From the NCBI GenBank assembly GCA_041752235.1, contig JBGSHM010000034.1:1-64000 (forward strand): a stretch of 64,000 bases of DNA, in the 5' to 3' direction. Of the stretch, positions 42,408 to 50,967 are shown piece after piece. A program made the position numbers and the translations under genes. Each line of letters begins with the position of its first letter. Within the stretch, counting starts at the first letter, position 1. The stretch is from SpSt-398 sp041752235. GTDB taxonomy: Bacteria; Bacteroidota; Bacteroidia; Chitinophagales; Chitinophagaceae. A model generated the notes under the pieces. That model had not been told where the DNA came from, did no database searches, and saw only the letters and a list, made by a program, of their open reading frames with translations.

Positions 42408-43484
42408 ATGCTAAACAAATACATCTTTTCCTTGCTGCTGGCCTTCGGGCTTGGTCAACTGCCCACCCAGGCGCAGGGCACCGCCATACCTGCCGAAAAA
42501 GAACCCATCGCCATTGATTCCCTTACCCCTGAAACACCGATCAATGACCCCAAAAAGGGTTTCAAAGACCTTTTTACCGAAGGCGCGGAGGTGGATGGTA
42601 TCTCCGTCAAGCACCTCAATCCCCGGGCGATCAGTTTTGTAGAGGATTATATTAAAAAGCAGGGGAAGAAAATGGAAGAGATCAAGAAATGGGGTAAACC
42701 CTATTTTGATATGATCGATGGCGTACTCATGCAGCATGGCATTCCCAAAGAAATGAAGTACCTGGCTGTGATCGAATCGCATTTACAGGTCTATGCCGTT
42801 TCCTGGGCCGGTGCTGTGGGACCCTGGCAGTTTATGCCCGCCACCGCCCGCCGCATGGGCTTACGGGTAAACAATGCCGTGGATGAACGCACCGATTATT
42901 ACAAAAGCACCCAGGCCGCCGCACGATACCTGAAAGAGTTATATGGCATTTACGAAGACTGGTTACTTGTGATTGCCGCCTACAACAGTGGACCAGGCAA
43001 TGTAAATTCAGCGATCCGTCGCAGTGGCAGCCGCGATTTCTGGACCCTGCAGAATTACCTGCCGGAGGAATCCAAGAACCATGTCAAAAAATTCATCGCC
43101 ACTCACTACATCATGGAAGGCGAAGGAGGCATCACCACCCTCACCAAATCTGAAGCTGGTGAATACAGACAATTGGCTGCTGCCAATAACCGCGATGGAT
43201 TGACCGAAGAAGAAAAAACAAACTCCCTCACCTATCCCCTCACGGGCAAATACAATTCACTTGTGATCGTCAAACACCTGTTGATGGACATCACCGAGTT
43301 CAATCGTTACAATCCCGGGTTTGATAAACTCCTGGCCACAAATGGCAATTATGAAATGCGGTTGACCAAGGAGAAAATGGAATTGTTCAAGGCCAAGAAA
43401 GTTGTTATCCTAAACGAGTCAATCCAGATTTTGCTGAATACATTGAGCCAGCCACTGTTGACGTCGGATAAGAAGGGAAATTGA
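42408..43484 (+). CDS. Lytic murein transglycosylase (MltD-like, SLT/GH23)
   Basis: 358 residues with a signal peptide (KYIFSLLLAFGLGQLPTQAQ). The SLT domain has the catalytic Glu in LAVIESHLQVYAVSWAGAVGPWQF near residue 125 (IES motif), followed by MPATARRMGL, DYYKSTQAAARYLKELY and VIAAYNSGPGNVNSAI, typical of MltD-type GH23. The C-terminus (TYPLTGKYNSLVIVKHLLMD) is present but no LysM domains are seen, unlike full MltD. It cleaves peptidoglycan glycan strands in the periplasm. It starts four bases after gatA. Confidence 0.92.
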   Translation: MLNKYIFSLLLAFGLGQLPTQAQGTAIPAEKEPIAIDSLTPETPINDPKKGFKDLFTEGAEVDGISVKHLNPRAISFVEDYIKKQGKKMEEIKKWGKPYFDMIDGVLMQHGIPKEMKYLAVIESHLQVYAVSWAGAVGPWQFMPATARRMGLRVNNAVDERTDYYKSTQAAARYLKELYGIYEDWLLVIAAYNSGPGNVNSAIRRSGSRDFWTLQNYLPEESKNHVKKFIATHYIMEGEGGITTLTKSEAGEYRQLAAANNRDGLTEEEKTNSLTYPLTGKYNSLVIVKHLLMDITEFNRYNPGFDKLLATNGNYEMRLTKEKMELFKAKKVVILNESIQILLNTLSQPLLTSDKKGN

Positions 43485-43526
43485 TTACACGAATTATAAC
43501 GAATTATACGAATGGCACGAATTTAT
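43483..43526. repeat. Single arm of the ACACGAATT-word repeat
   Basis: ATTACACGAATTATAACGAA and ATGGCACGAATTTATA reuse the words of the repeat at 37058-37147. It starts at the stop codon of the transglycosylase gene and separates it from convergent pabB. There is no mirrored arm. Confidence 0.75.
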
Positions 43527-43540
43527 ATACTGTGGTTTCC

Positions 43541-44836
43541 TCACTCCGCCAATACCCGCCTTATCGCCTCGGCCTTTATCAAACACTCCTCATACTCTTT
43601 TTCCGGGTCGCTGTAAAAAGTGATGCCTGATCCAACAGAATAAGAGAGGTACCCGGTGGTATCATTGTAAAACAAACTCCGTATCACCACATTGAAATCA
43701 AAATCTCCATCCGGGGTGATATACCCCACCGCCCCGCTGAACAATCCGCGTTTTGTTCTTTCATACTGCTCGATCAATTCCATCACTTTGCGTTTGGGTG
43801 CGCCGGTCATGGAGCCCATGGGAAAGGTGGCGCGGATGATGCTGGCAAAATCAGTGGAGGGATCCAATTCTCCGCTAATGGTTGAAATCATTTGATGTAC
43901 CTGAGGAAAGGTGTAGATGCCATAGAGCTCATCTACTTTCACGGTGGATTCCTTGCAGATCCGTGACAGGTCATTTCGTACGAGGTCAACCACCATCACA
44001 TTCTCCGATCGATCCTTAGCGCTTTGCATTAAGGTATTTCGGCTTGTACAATCCAGGTCCGCATCACCAGGATAGCGAGGTGAAGTGCCTTTGATGGGTT
44101 GGGACAAAAGATGCGTCCCTTTTTTGCGCAGGTATCTTTCCGGACTGGCACAGATCAAATATTTGGCTTCATTGCGATAGTACGCGGAAAAGGGATTGGG
44201 TGATAATTCACTGAGCGAGCGATAGACCGACAGGGGTTGAAGGGGAACCTGGCGGGCAAAGAATTCCTGACAAAAATTGATCTCATAGCAATCACCACGT
44301 AGTATATGCGCCCTGAGCTGGTCAATTTGCCGGATGTATTCCTCCCGTGTAAGCCGGCTTTGGATGGGTGGGATTCTACCCGATCGAGTCGGCGTTTCCT
44401 CGTCAGATTCGGTTATGTCCTTCCAGACAGATGCAGGATCATCGATGGTCATGATCTCCACCTGAAGTTCATGCAGGCGGATGATATGTCGGGGGCGAAA
44501 GAATAACAGATCATCAAAGCCTATTTCATCGGGTAAATTGGAAAGGAGTCCGGTTTCGGTTTCATTCTTCAGGTCATACCCAAGGTGACCAAACCACCAG
44601 GACTTTTCTTTGTTCAGCCGTTCTTGAAAGGCTGTAAGCCTATCCCCAGCCTTTCCAGAAATAGTCTCCAGCGCACCCGCCGCCACCAGCACTTCGATCG
44701 AAGAATCCGAGGAGGGATAGCGATTATTATCAAGGAAACAAAAAATGCTGAACCGGTTGACCCAGTTCAGCACTTTATATTTCATATCCCCGAGTGAAGC
44801 ATGGGGAAATAATGCGGTATTATAAGGAATCGTCAT
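43541..44836 (-). CDS. pabB: Aminodeoxychorismate synthase component I (PabB-like)
   Basis: 431 residues of the chorismate-utilising (anthranilate synthase/PabB) family. The PIKGTSPRYPG motif has the Lys that distinguishes PabB from anthranilate synthase (PIAGT). Other parts are SAKDRSENVMVVDLVRNDLSRICKEST, VHQMISTISGELD, FPMGSMTGAPKRKVMELIEQYE, GLFSGAVGYITPDGDFDFNVVIRS and a C-terminal GSGITFYSDPEKEYEECLIKAEAI. It makes aminodeoxychorismate for folate. Its ATG overlaps the TAA of the acidic gene upstream (TAATG). Confidence 0.88.
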   Translation of the reverse strand: MTIPYNTALFPHASLGDMKYKVLNWVNRFSIFCFLDNNRYPSSDSSIEVLVAAGALETISGKAGDRLTAFQERLNKEKSWWFGHLGYDLKNETETGLLSNLPDEIGFDDLLFFRPRHIIRLHELQVEIMTIDDPASVWKDITESDEETPTRSGRIPPIQSRLTREEYIRQIDQLRAHILRGDCYEINFCQEFFARQVPLQPLSVYRSLSELSPNPFSAYYRNEAKYLICASPERYLRKKGTHLLSQPIKGTSPRYPGDADLDCTSRNTLMQSAKDRSENVMVVDLVRNDLSRICKESTVKVDELYGIYTFPQVHQMISTISGELDPSTDFASIIRATFPMGSMTGAPKRKVMELIEQYERTKRGLFSGAVGYITPDGDFDFNVVIRSLFYNDTTGYLSYSVGSGITFYSDPEKEYEECLIKAEAIRRVLAE

Positions 44837-45282
44837 TAATAATCGTCGCCCTCGTCGCTATAGTCGTCATCGTCAAACATATCCATGTCCTTGAATTCGT
44901 CATCAAATTTGAAATCCTCTTCCTCCTCGCCTGCTCCTTTTTTGGGTGCAGGGCCGGCGGCTTTTTTACCTTTTGATTTAGGAATATCAAACTCATCAAA
45001 GTCGGGGTCCCAACTGTCTTCTTCCTCTACTTTATCCCAATCATCTTCCACATCTTCGGCTTCATCCTCCTCTTCGTCATCTTCCTTGCCTTTTTTGGCG
45101 CCGGTAGCTTTGGCCCCTTTCTTGGCAGGTTTTACATCAAGGTCCTCATCCTCGTCAAGGTCCTCCTCTTCGTCTTCTTCTTGTTTCTTGGGTTTGGACG
45201 TAGCTTTCGCTGCATCAGATTTGGATGCACCGGCCCCGGTACGGGAAGTTGTTTTTTTGTCTTTTTCAGATTTAGCGGCCAT
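44836..45282 (-). CDS. Highly acidic low-complexity protein, function unknown
   Basis: 148 residues with three parts: a Lys/Ala/Ser-rich N-terminus (residues 1-33), then long Glu/Asp-rich stretches with repeated KKGAKATGAKKGK-type basic breaks, ending in DMDMFDDDDYSDEGDDY. It is intrinsically disordered. No family is known to me, although similar acidic proteins occur in Bacteroidota. The stop overlaps the pabB start by one base, so the two are translationally coupled. It could bind basic proteins or nucleic-acid-binding proteins; no direct evidence. Confidence 0.7.
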   Translation of the reverse strand: MAAKSEKDKKTTSRTGAGASKSDAAKATSKPKKQEEDEEEDLDEDEDLDVKPAKKGAKATGAKKGKEDDEEEDEAEDVEDDWDKVEEEDSWDPDFDEFDIPKSKGKKAAGPAPKKGAGEEEEDFKFDDEFKDMDMFDDDDYSDEGDDY

Positions 45283-45429
45283 AGTTAAACTGGATTAGCA
45301 GCTGTAAAATTTCAGCGAAGTTTTTAAATGGCCAAATTTTTTAAAAAGATTTTCTACCGTTGAAAATCAGTTTTTTCCCTTATACAACCGGGATTATAAC
45401 ATGATCTAAGACAATATCTAAGAATGAGG

Positions 45430-46695
45430 TCAGCCGATGTGCAACAATTGGTCACGTCCGGGGCCATTGGAAATATAATGTACCCCTACGCCCAGGTATT
45501 CGTTGATGAATTGAACATACTCCTGCATTTTGGCCGGAATCGGATCACCTTGTTTCAGGGCGGAGGAAGCCTGGTTCCATCCGGCAAGGGATTGATAGAC
45601 GGGTTGGATGGCATGACGGGTCATTTGAAAAGGCACTTCCCGGGTTTCCTTCCCTTTAATGGAATAGGCCGTGCAAACATTCAGGTCGGCAAATTCATCC
45701 AATACATCGGCCTTGGTCATGATCACTTTGGTGACGCCATTGATCATGCAGGCAAATTTGAGGGCCACCAGGTCGATCCAGCCACAACGACGCGGGCGAC
45801 CGGTTGTTGCACCAAATTCATTACCAATTTTGCGCAACCGTTCGCCGGTTTCGTCTTCCAGCTCGGTGGGGAAAGGTCCACCACCAACGCGTGTGCAATA
45901 GGCCTTGGTTACACCCAATACATCGCGAATCTGCTGGGGGGCTACACCCAATCCATTACATACACCGGCGGAAATGGTATTGGACGAGGTGACAAAGGGG
46001 AAGGTACCAAAATCAATATCCAGCATACTGCCCTGAGCGCCTTCGGCCAGGATCTTTTTACCCTGGGAAAGTTTTTCATTGATAAAATACTCACCATTGA
46101 CGATATTCAGGCTGCGCAGAAATTCGATTGCTTCAAAGAATTCTTCTTCCCAGGCACTGATATCCTCCTGCAGGCCATAACTATCCAGCATACGCTGGTG
46201 TTTCAACCGGAGTTTAATATATGAAGTGGTAAAGCTTTTGTCCAGCAGGTCACCCACCCGAAGGCCATTGCGGCCGGTCTTGTCCATATAGGCAGGTCCG
46301 ATCCCTTTGAGGGTGGATCCGATCTTTTCATTGCCTTTGGATAATTCGGAAGCCTTGTCGAGCGCCCGATGCGTGGGAAGGATGAGATGGGTGCGTTCGG
46401 CGATAAAAAGGTTCTTCCGCAGGTCAACCCCAAATCCCGAAACCGTATCACATTCCTTTTTGAGGGTGACGGGATCGAGTACTACGCCATTACCGATCAG
46501 GTTGATGGTATTTGCATGAAAGACGCCGGAAGGAATCTGGTGTAAAACGATCTTTTTATCCTCTACGTAAAGCGTATGCCCTGCATTGGGCCCGCCCTGG
46601 AACCGGGCGATCAGGTCGTAACCGGAGGCAAAATAATCTACGATCTTTCCTTTTCCTTCATCTCCCCATTGCAACCCGAGAATAACATCAATCAT
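45430..46695 (-). CDS. purA: Adenylosuccinate synthetase
   Basis: 421 residues catalysing the GTP-dependent joining of IMP and aspartate, first committed step of AMP synthesis. The N-terminal GLQWGDEGKGKIVDYFA motif (P-loop-like), NAGHTLYVEDKKIVLHQIPSG, IGPAYMDKTGRNGLRVGDL, AEGAQGSMLDIDFGTFPFVTSSNT, RVGGGPFPTELEDETGE and GRPRRCGWIDLVALKFA are all present. Length is close to the usual 420-430. A -7 element TATTTTTG lies on the minus strand at 46721-46728, 26 bases before the ATG. Confidence 0.97.
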   Translation of the reverse strand: MIDVILGLQWGDEGKGKIVDYFASGYDLIARFQGGPNAGHTLYVEDKKIVLHQIPSGVFHANTINLIGNGVVLDPVTLKKECDTVSGFGVDLRKNLFIAERTHLILPTHRALDKASELSKGNEKIGSTLKGIGPAYMDKTGRNGLRVGDLLDKSFTTSYIKLRLKHQRMLDSYGLQEDISAWEEEFFEAIEFLRSLNIVNGEYFINEKLSQGKKILAEGAQGSMLDIDFGTFPFVTSSNTISAGVCNGLGVAPQQIRDVLGVTKAYCTRVGGGPFPTELEDETGERLRKIGNEFGATTGRPRRCGWIDLVALKFACMINGVTKVIMTKADVLDEFADLNVCTAYSIKGKETREVPFQMTRHAIQPVYQSLAGWNQASSALKQGDPIPAKMQEYVQFINEYLGVGVHYISNGPGRDQLLHIG

Positions 46696-46720
46696 GATAA
46701 ATGTATTAGTAAAGCGGGGG

Positions 46721-46728
46721 CAAAAATA
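46721..46728 (-). promoter_or_regulatory. -7 element of the purA promoter
   Basis: Read on the minus strand it is TATTTTTG, a full match to TAnnTTTG, 25 bases upstream of the purA ATG at 46695. No TTTG is seen at the -33 position. Confidence 0.45.
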
Positions 46729-46740
46729 ACACTTCCCACC

Positions 46741-49700
46741 TTACCGGATCAGGGTCACCGTTCCTTTTTTCGTAATAACCTTTCCATCTCTAGCAACACC
46801 TTGTACCATCCACACAAATACAGAGGTTCCCTGGTCTGAACCGTTGAGCCTTCCATCCCATCCCTGACCCAGGGTGGAGGTGGAATAGACCATTTGCCCC
46901 CATTTATTAAAGACCCTGAAATAACGCAGTTCCTTGATCCCTACGGGGAAAGGCCGGAAAATATCATTTAACCCATCTCCATTTGGCGTAAAGGCCGAAG
47001 GCACATAGAGATCGGGACCATTATAGACTTTGATCACCACATCGGCCGTACCCTTGCAACCGGCCTGGGTGGTGGCGGTTACGGTCAATACCGCATCCCC
47101 ACTTACGGTAAATACGGGATTGGGGATATTGGGGTCGGATAATCCGGCAGCCGGGCTCCAGACATAATCGGTTCCCACCGAAGTGGCATTTAATTGGAAC
47201 TGGTCACCAAAATAGCCGACTGTGTCGGCCGGGCTTACCCGGATCACGATCGGCGGGGTCACATCCAGGGTCATTTCATCGGGCACCAGGGAACGGCAAC
47301 CATTGGCGCCAGTCACCATCAGGGAATAGGTGATCGTTTTGGAGGCCACCGAAACTGGGTTTTGGTTCAGAAAATCATCCAGATCCGATTCGGGGGACCA
47401 TTCATACTGAATCCCTCCGCTTCCCTGTAAGGTATAGCTTTGTCCAAAACAAATAAAACCATCAGGCCCCGCATTCGGAATCGGTGCCGGTAAAACATTC
47501 ACCACAATGGTATCATTCACACTGCACCGTCCCAGGGTGGCGGTAACAATATACTGGGTGGTATCCGATGGATTGGCCGTTGGGTTTGCTAACGAAGCTC
47601 CACTCAAACCGTTCTGTACCTGCCATTGAAACTGGGTGGCATTGGTATTGAGTTGTAGTTGTACGGGTCTTCCTTCACAGGTGGTGACATCGGCCGCGGG
47701 CACAAGGGTCAGGTTATTGGTCAGGCCAACAGTGACTGGCTGCGTGGCCACACAATTTCGGCTATCCCTCACCGTGAAATTATAGGAGCCCGGTGCGACG
47801 TTGAATATATTCGAGGCCTGGAAATTCGTGCCATCAATGGAGTATTGATAGCTACTGTTTCCGCCTGCTGCGATAATAGTTATTTGCCCATCATTTCCTC
47901 CGTCACAACTGGCATTGGCCGACAAAGCTGCGGCAGTTAATACAGCCGGCTCGGTCATGTTCACATTGGTTTGACTGACCTGGCATCCGTTATTATCCCG
48001 GGTATAAAGGGTATACGCACCCACGGGAACAGCGAATGTATTCGTGGTTTGCCAGGTGGTGCCATTGAGTGAATATTCATAAGGGACTGTTCCACCCGTA
48101 GCGTTTGCCGTGATCACCCCATCTGACAGGCCATTACAACTAACGGCCTGAATGGCACTGGTAGCAGCCAGGACTGTGGGTTGGTTTACGCTGGCGGTGG
48201 TGGTTCCATCACAACCATTATTGTCACGGAAGAATATCGTGTAGTTTCCGGCAACCAATCCGTTGAATACATTAGAAGCCTGATAATTTACCCCATCCAG
48301 AGAATACGCAAAGGGAGGTGTTCCGATACCCGTCTGCAGGTTGACCGTGATGGACCCGTTCGTTCCACCAAAGCAACTCACATCGGTCTTACTGGCCGAT
48401 CCGGTCAGCGGCACACCGGTGGGAACCACCACCTGGAAATCATTCATGGTACATCCCCAGGTATCAACGATATCGATGCTGTAGGTACCCGCGGCTAAAC
48501 CGGTAAATACATTAGACCCCTGGGCAGGTCCGTTATTAATTGTGTATTGGTACGGGCCCGCGCCATTATTGGGAGAAAGGGTGATGGAGCCATTACTCGC
48601 ACCACCACAAGAGGTGGAGGTAGTAAAGGCCGCAGCGCCGAGGGGTTGGCCGGGAGGTACTATGGCATTGATGCCATTTAAGGTACATCCACCACCATCG
48701 ATCATATTGACGGTGTGGTTTCCGGATGCCAATCCGGTAAATACATTGCTGGTTTGAAAAGGTCCGCCATCAATGGAATATTGATAAGGCGCGGTTCCAT
48801 TGGTGGGGGTTACGGTCAGCGTACCATCCAGACCGATGGTACAGGAAGGTGCGGTGCCACCCGTGATGGCGGTTAAAGCCTGACCCGTAGCAATCGTAAC
48901 CTGTAAGCCGTTGACCATACAACCCGAAACATCCATTACATTGACCAGGTGGTTACCTGCGGCAAGGCCATTGAATATATTGGAAGGCTGCCAGGGGCCG
49001 CCATCAATCGCATACTGATAAGGACCCGATCCGTTGGTGGGTGTAATGGTAGCTGTTCCATTATTCGCGCCCACACAGGATGTAGGTGTGGAAGCGGCTG
49101 TGGCGGCCAAAGCCTGACCAGAACCAACTACAGCGGGAATATTACTCACAGAACAACCTCCGGCATCAAGCACACGAATTAAATAAGTGCCCGGTGCCAA
49201 TCCGGTAAATACATTGCTGGTTTGAAGCGGCCCGCTATTGATCGAATATTGATAAGGAGCTGAACCCGTAGTGGGTGTCACCGTCACTGTTCCATTATTG
49301 ACTCCATTACAGGCAGCCGGTGACGAAGCCACGGTAGCAAGGAGGGGCTGACCTGGCGATACGGCTACAATAATATTATTGGCTGTGCAACCAAAGGCAT
49401 CACGCACGTTGATAAAATAGGTACCGGGTACTAATCCGGTAAAGACATTACTGGTTTGCCAGGGTCCGCCATTGATATTATACTCGTAGGTACCGGGTAC
49501 GGTCGGTGTTACGGTTATCGTACCATTGGATGCCCCGGTACATGACGTAGGCGTGGAACTTGTTTGCACCGTTAATGTTCCCACCAGGGCGACCGTAGCG
49601 TTAATGGTAGAACTGCAACCATTGGGATCCTGTACCTGTACGGTATAAGGTCCGGCGATCAATCCGTTGAATACATTACTGGTTTGATTAGGCCCGCCAT

Positions 49701-50889
49701 TCAGGGAATATTGATAAGGAGGGCTTCCAATACCGGCAGGCACATTGACCGAAATGCTTCCAGTAGGCGCTCCACAGGTAGCATTGGTAGTGAACGCCGT
49801 AGCATTCAGGCTATTTGTCTGGTTGATCGTGATCGTATCTTCTGTGACCAGGTTGGGGCCCGTTCCGCAAGAGGCAAAAGTCGTGCGAACGATAAATTGT
49901 TCAGATGTACCAGTTGGGCAAATATTGGGGAAGGACAGATCCAGTAATCCCGCTGTGGTTGTAATCGTATCTGCGGTGCGTACCAGGGTTCCACTCAGGG
50001 TCAACAATTCAGCACTCACATACCGTGAACCGCCTCCGTTGGGCGTAAAGCGCCAGCCTTCATCAGCCGCTGTCCATTGGGTTGCATTGCGACCGGCACC
50101 GGCTACAAACCGGGTACGGCTCCAGTCCTGAATACCAAAGATGGCCCTGCCATTATCCGAACTCGTATTACACAATTGTTTTTGCTGGAAAAACACATCC
50201 ACCAGTCCGGTAGATTCGTGCAATACAATTTGAAAGGTATTTGGGAAATTATCGCCACAAGAACCGCCAAAGATCCCTACCCGATAAAAACTGATGACAA
50301 ATTTGCGGCAGGGCGCTGTACCAAATACTTCCCATTGGATCTTTCTGTCAATAGGACTATCTGATGGATCAAGGTCGGAATAATTGGCCATGATACTTGA
50401 CCTGGGATAATACCATTGGGCACTTTGGTTACACGGAGTACCTGCATCCAACGGAAGGGGTGGCCCGATATGATAGGCGTTGGCACAGGAACCGGAACCA
50501 TTGGTGAGGTAGTCGAAGGTTACAAGTCCGTTGGAACCGACAACTATATTCGAGAAAATAGAATCATAAAAACAAAAGTTGAAGGGCATGGGGATCGTAC
50601 TGCTAAACCGGTCATCCAGATAGAGGTTGAAGTCCTCGCTGCTGGTACCCGTTACAAAAGGATAAGGGTTATACGGAATACTGTTGAGCGCATAATCACT
50701 CGTGGATTTCAGGTGGGGAACGCGTATGGTAACCGTGCTACAACTTACGCTACAGGGAAAATTGATGGTTGCGTTATTATTGCCCGTCGTAAAACAGTTC
50801 TGGGCATTCAAAATGAAAGGCAGAAGCAGTAGTACGGATAAAAGTTGAGATACCTTGGACCTCAATATTCTCATTACAGTCAGTTTCAA
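46741..50889 (-). CDS. Giant secreted protein with SprB-type repeats and gliding-associated C-terminal domain
   Basis: 1382 residues. Signal peptide LLSVLLLLPFILNAQ. After an N-terminal beta domain (to about 350), there are nine tandem repeats of about 76-80 residues, each with a Cys pair (for example TSCTGASNGTITVTP; DAFGCTANN) and the GLAPGTYLI-type strand, matching the SprB repeat. Two PKD-like domains follow (about 1050-1240), then the gliding-motility-associated C-terminal domain starting VPSAFTPNGDGLNDIFRPFP. That C-terminus targets proteins to T9SS. A surface adhesin is the likeliest role. Alternative start five codons in. Confidence 0.9.
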   Translation of the reverse strand: MKLTVMRILRSKVSQLLSVLLLLPFILNAQNCFTTGNNNATINFPCSVSCSTVTIRVPHLKSTSDYALNSIPYNPYPFVTGTSSEDFNLYLDDRFSSTIPMPFNFCFYDSIFSNIVVGSNGLVTFDYLTNGSGSCANAYHIGPPLPLDAGTPCNQSAQWYYPRSSIMANYSDLDPSDSPIDRKIQWEVFGTAPCRKFVISFYRVGIFGGSCGDNFPNTFQIVLHESTGLVDVFFQQKQLCNTSSDNGRAIFGIQDWSRTRFVAGAGRNATQWTAADEGWRFTPNGGGSRYVSAELLTLSGTLVRTADTITTTAGLLDLSFPNICPTGTSEQFIVRTTFASCGTGPNLVTEDTITINQTNSLNATAFTTNATCGAPTGSISVNVPAGIGSPPYQYSLNGGPNQTSNVFNGLIAGPYTVQVQDPNGCSSTINATVALVGTLTVQTSSTPTSCTGASNGTITVTPTVPGTYEYNINGGPWQTSNVFTGLVPGTYFINVRDAFGCTANNIIVAVSPGQPLLATVASSPAACNGVNNGTVTVTPTTGSAPYQYSINSGPLQTSNVFTGLAPGTYLIRVLDAGGCSVSNIPAVVGSGQALAATAASTPTSCVGANNGTATITPTNGSGPYQYAIDGGPWQPSNIFNGLAAGNHLVNVMDVSGCMVNGLQVTIATGQALTAITGGTAPSCTIGLDGTLTVTPTNGTAPYQYSIDGGPFQTSNVFTGLASGNHTVNMIDGGGCTLNGINAIVPPGQPLGAAAFTTSTSCGGASNGSITLSPNNGAGPYQYTINNGPAQGSNVFTGLAAGTYSIDIVDTWGCTMNDFQVVVPTGVPLTGSASKTDVSCFGGTNGSITVNLQTGIGTPPFAYSLDGVNYQASNVFNGLVAGNYTIFFRDNNGCDGTTTASVNQPTVLAATSAIQAVSCNGLSDGVITANATGGTVPYEYSLNGTTWQTTNTFAVPVGAYTLYTRDNNGCQVSQTNVNMTEPAVLTAAALSANASCDGGNDGQITIIAAGGNSSYQYSIDGTNFQASNIFNVAPGSYNFTVRDSRNCVATQPVTVGLTNNLTLVPAADVTTCEGRPVQLQLNTNATQFQWQVQNGLSGASLANPTANPSDTTQYIVTATLGRCSVNDTIVVNVLPAPIPNAGPDGFICFGQSYTLQGSGGIQYEWSPESDLDDFLNQNPVSVASKTITYSLMVTGANGCRSLVPDEMTLDVTPPIVIRVSPADTVGYFGDQFQLNATSVGTDYVWSPAAGLSDPNIPNPVFTVSGDAVLTVTATTQAGCKGTADVVIKVYNGPDLYVPSAFTPNGDGLNDIFRPFPVGIKELRYFRVFNKWGQMVYSTSTLGQGWDGRLNGSDQGTSVFVWMVQGVARDGKVITKKGTVTLIR

Positions 50890-50967
50890 TTAAATAAGTG
50901 CGAAAGAGTGGGTAAGATACAAAAAACCGGGAATGGTGGTAAGGCTACGTGGGAAAAAAACGGCCTT

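Noticed and set aside
44885..45298. Serine-rich ORF opposite the acidic gene
   Set aside because: Long Ser runs are the reverse reading of Glu/Asp codons of the acidic protein.
45424..46224. A 266-codon ORF on the plus strand opposite purA
   Set aside because: Shadow of purA, which has all its family motifs on the minus strand; the plus-strand product has no recognisable feature.
47300..49900. Regularly spaced similar segments of about 230 bp that could be taken for a tandem DNA repeat or CRISPR-like array
   Set aside because: They are the coding sequence of SprB-type protein repeats; similarity is at protein level and there are no short identical repeats with unique spacers.
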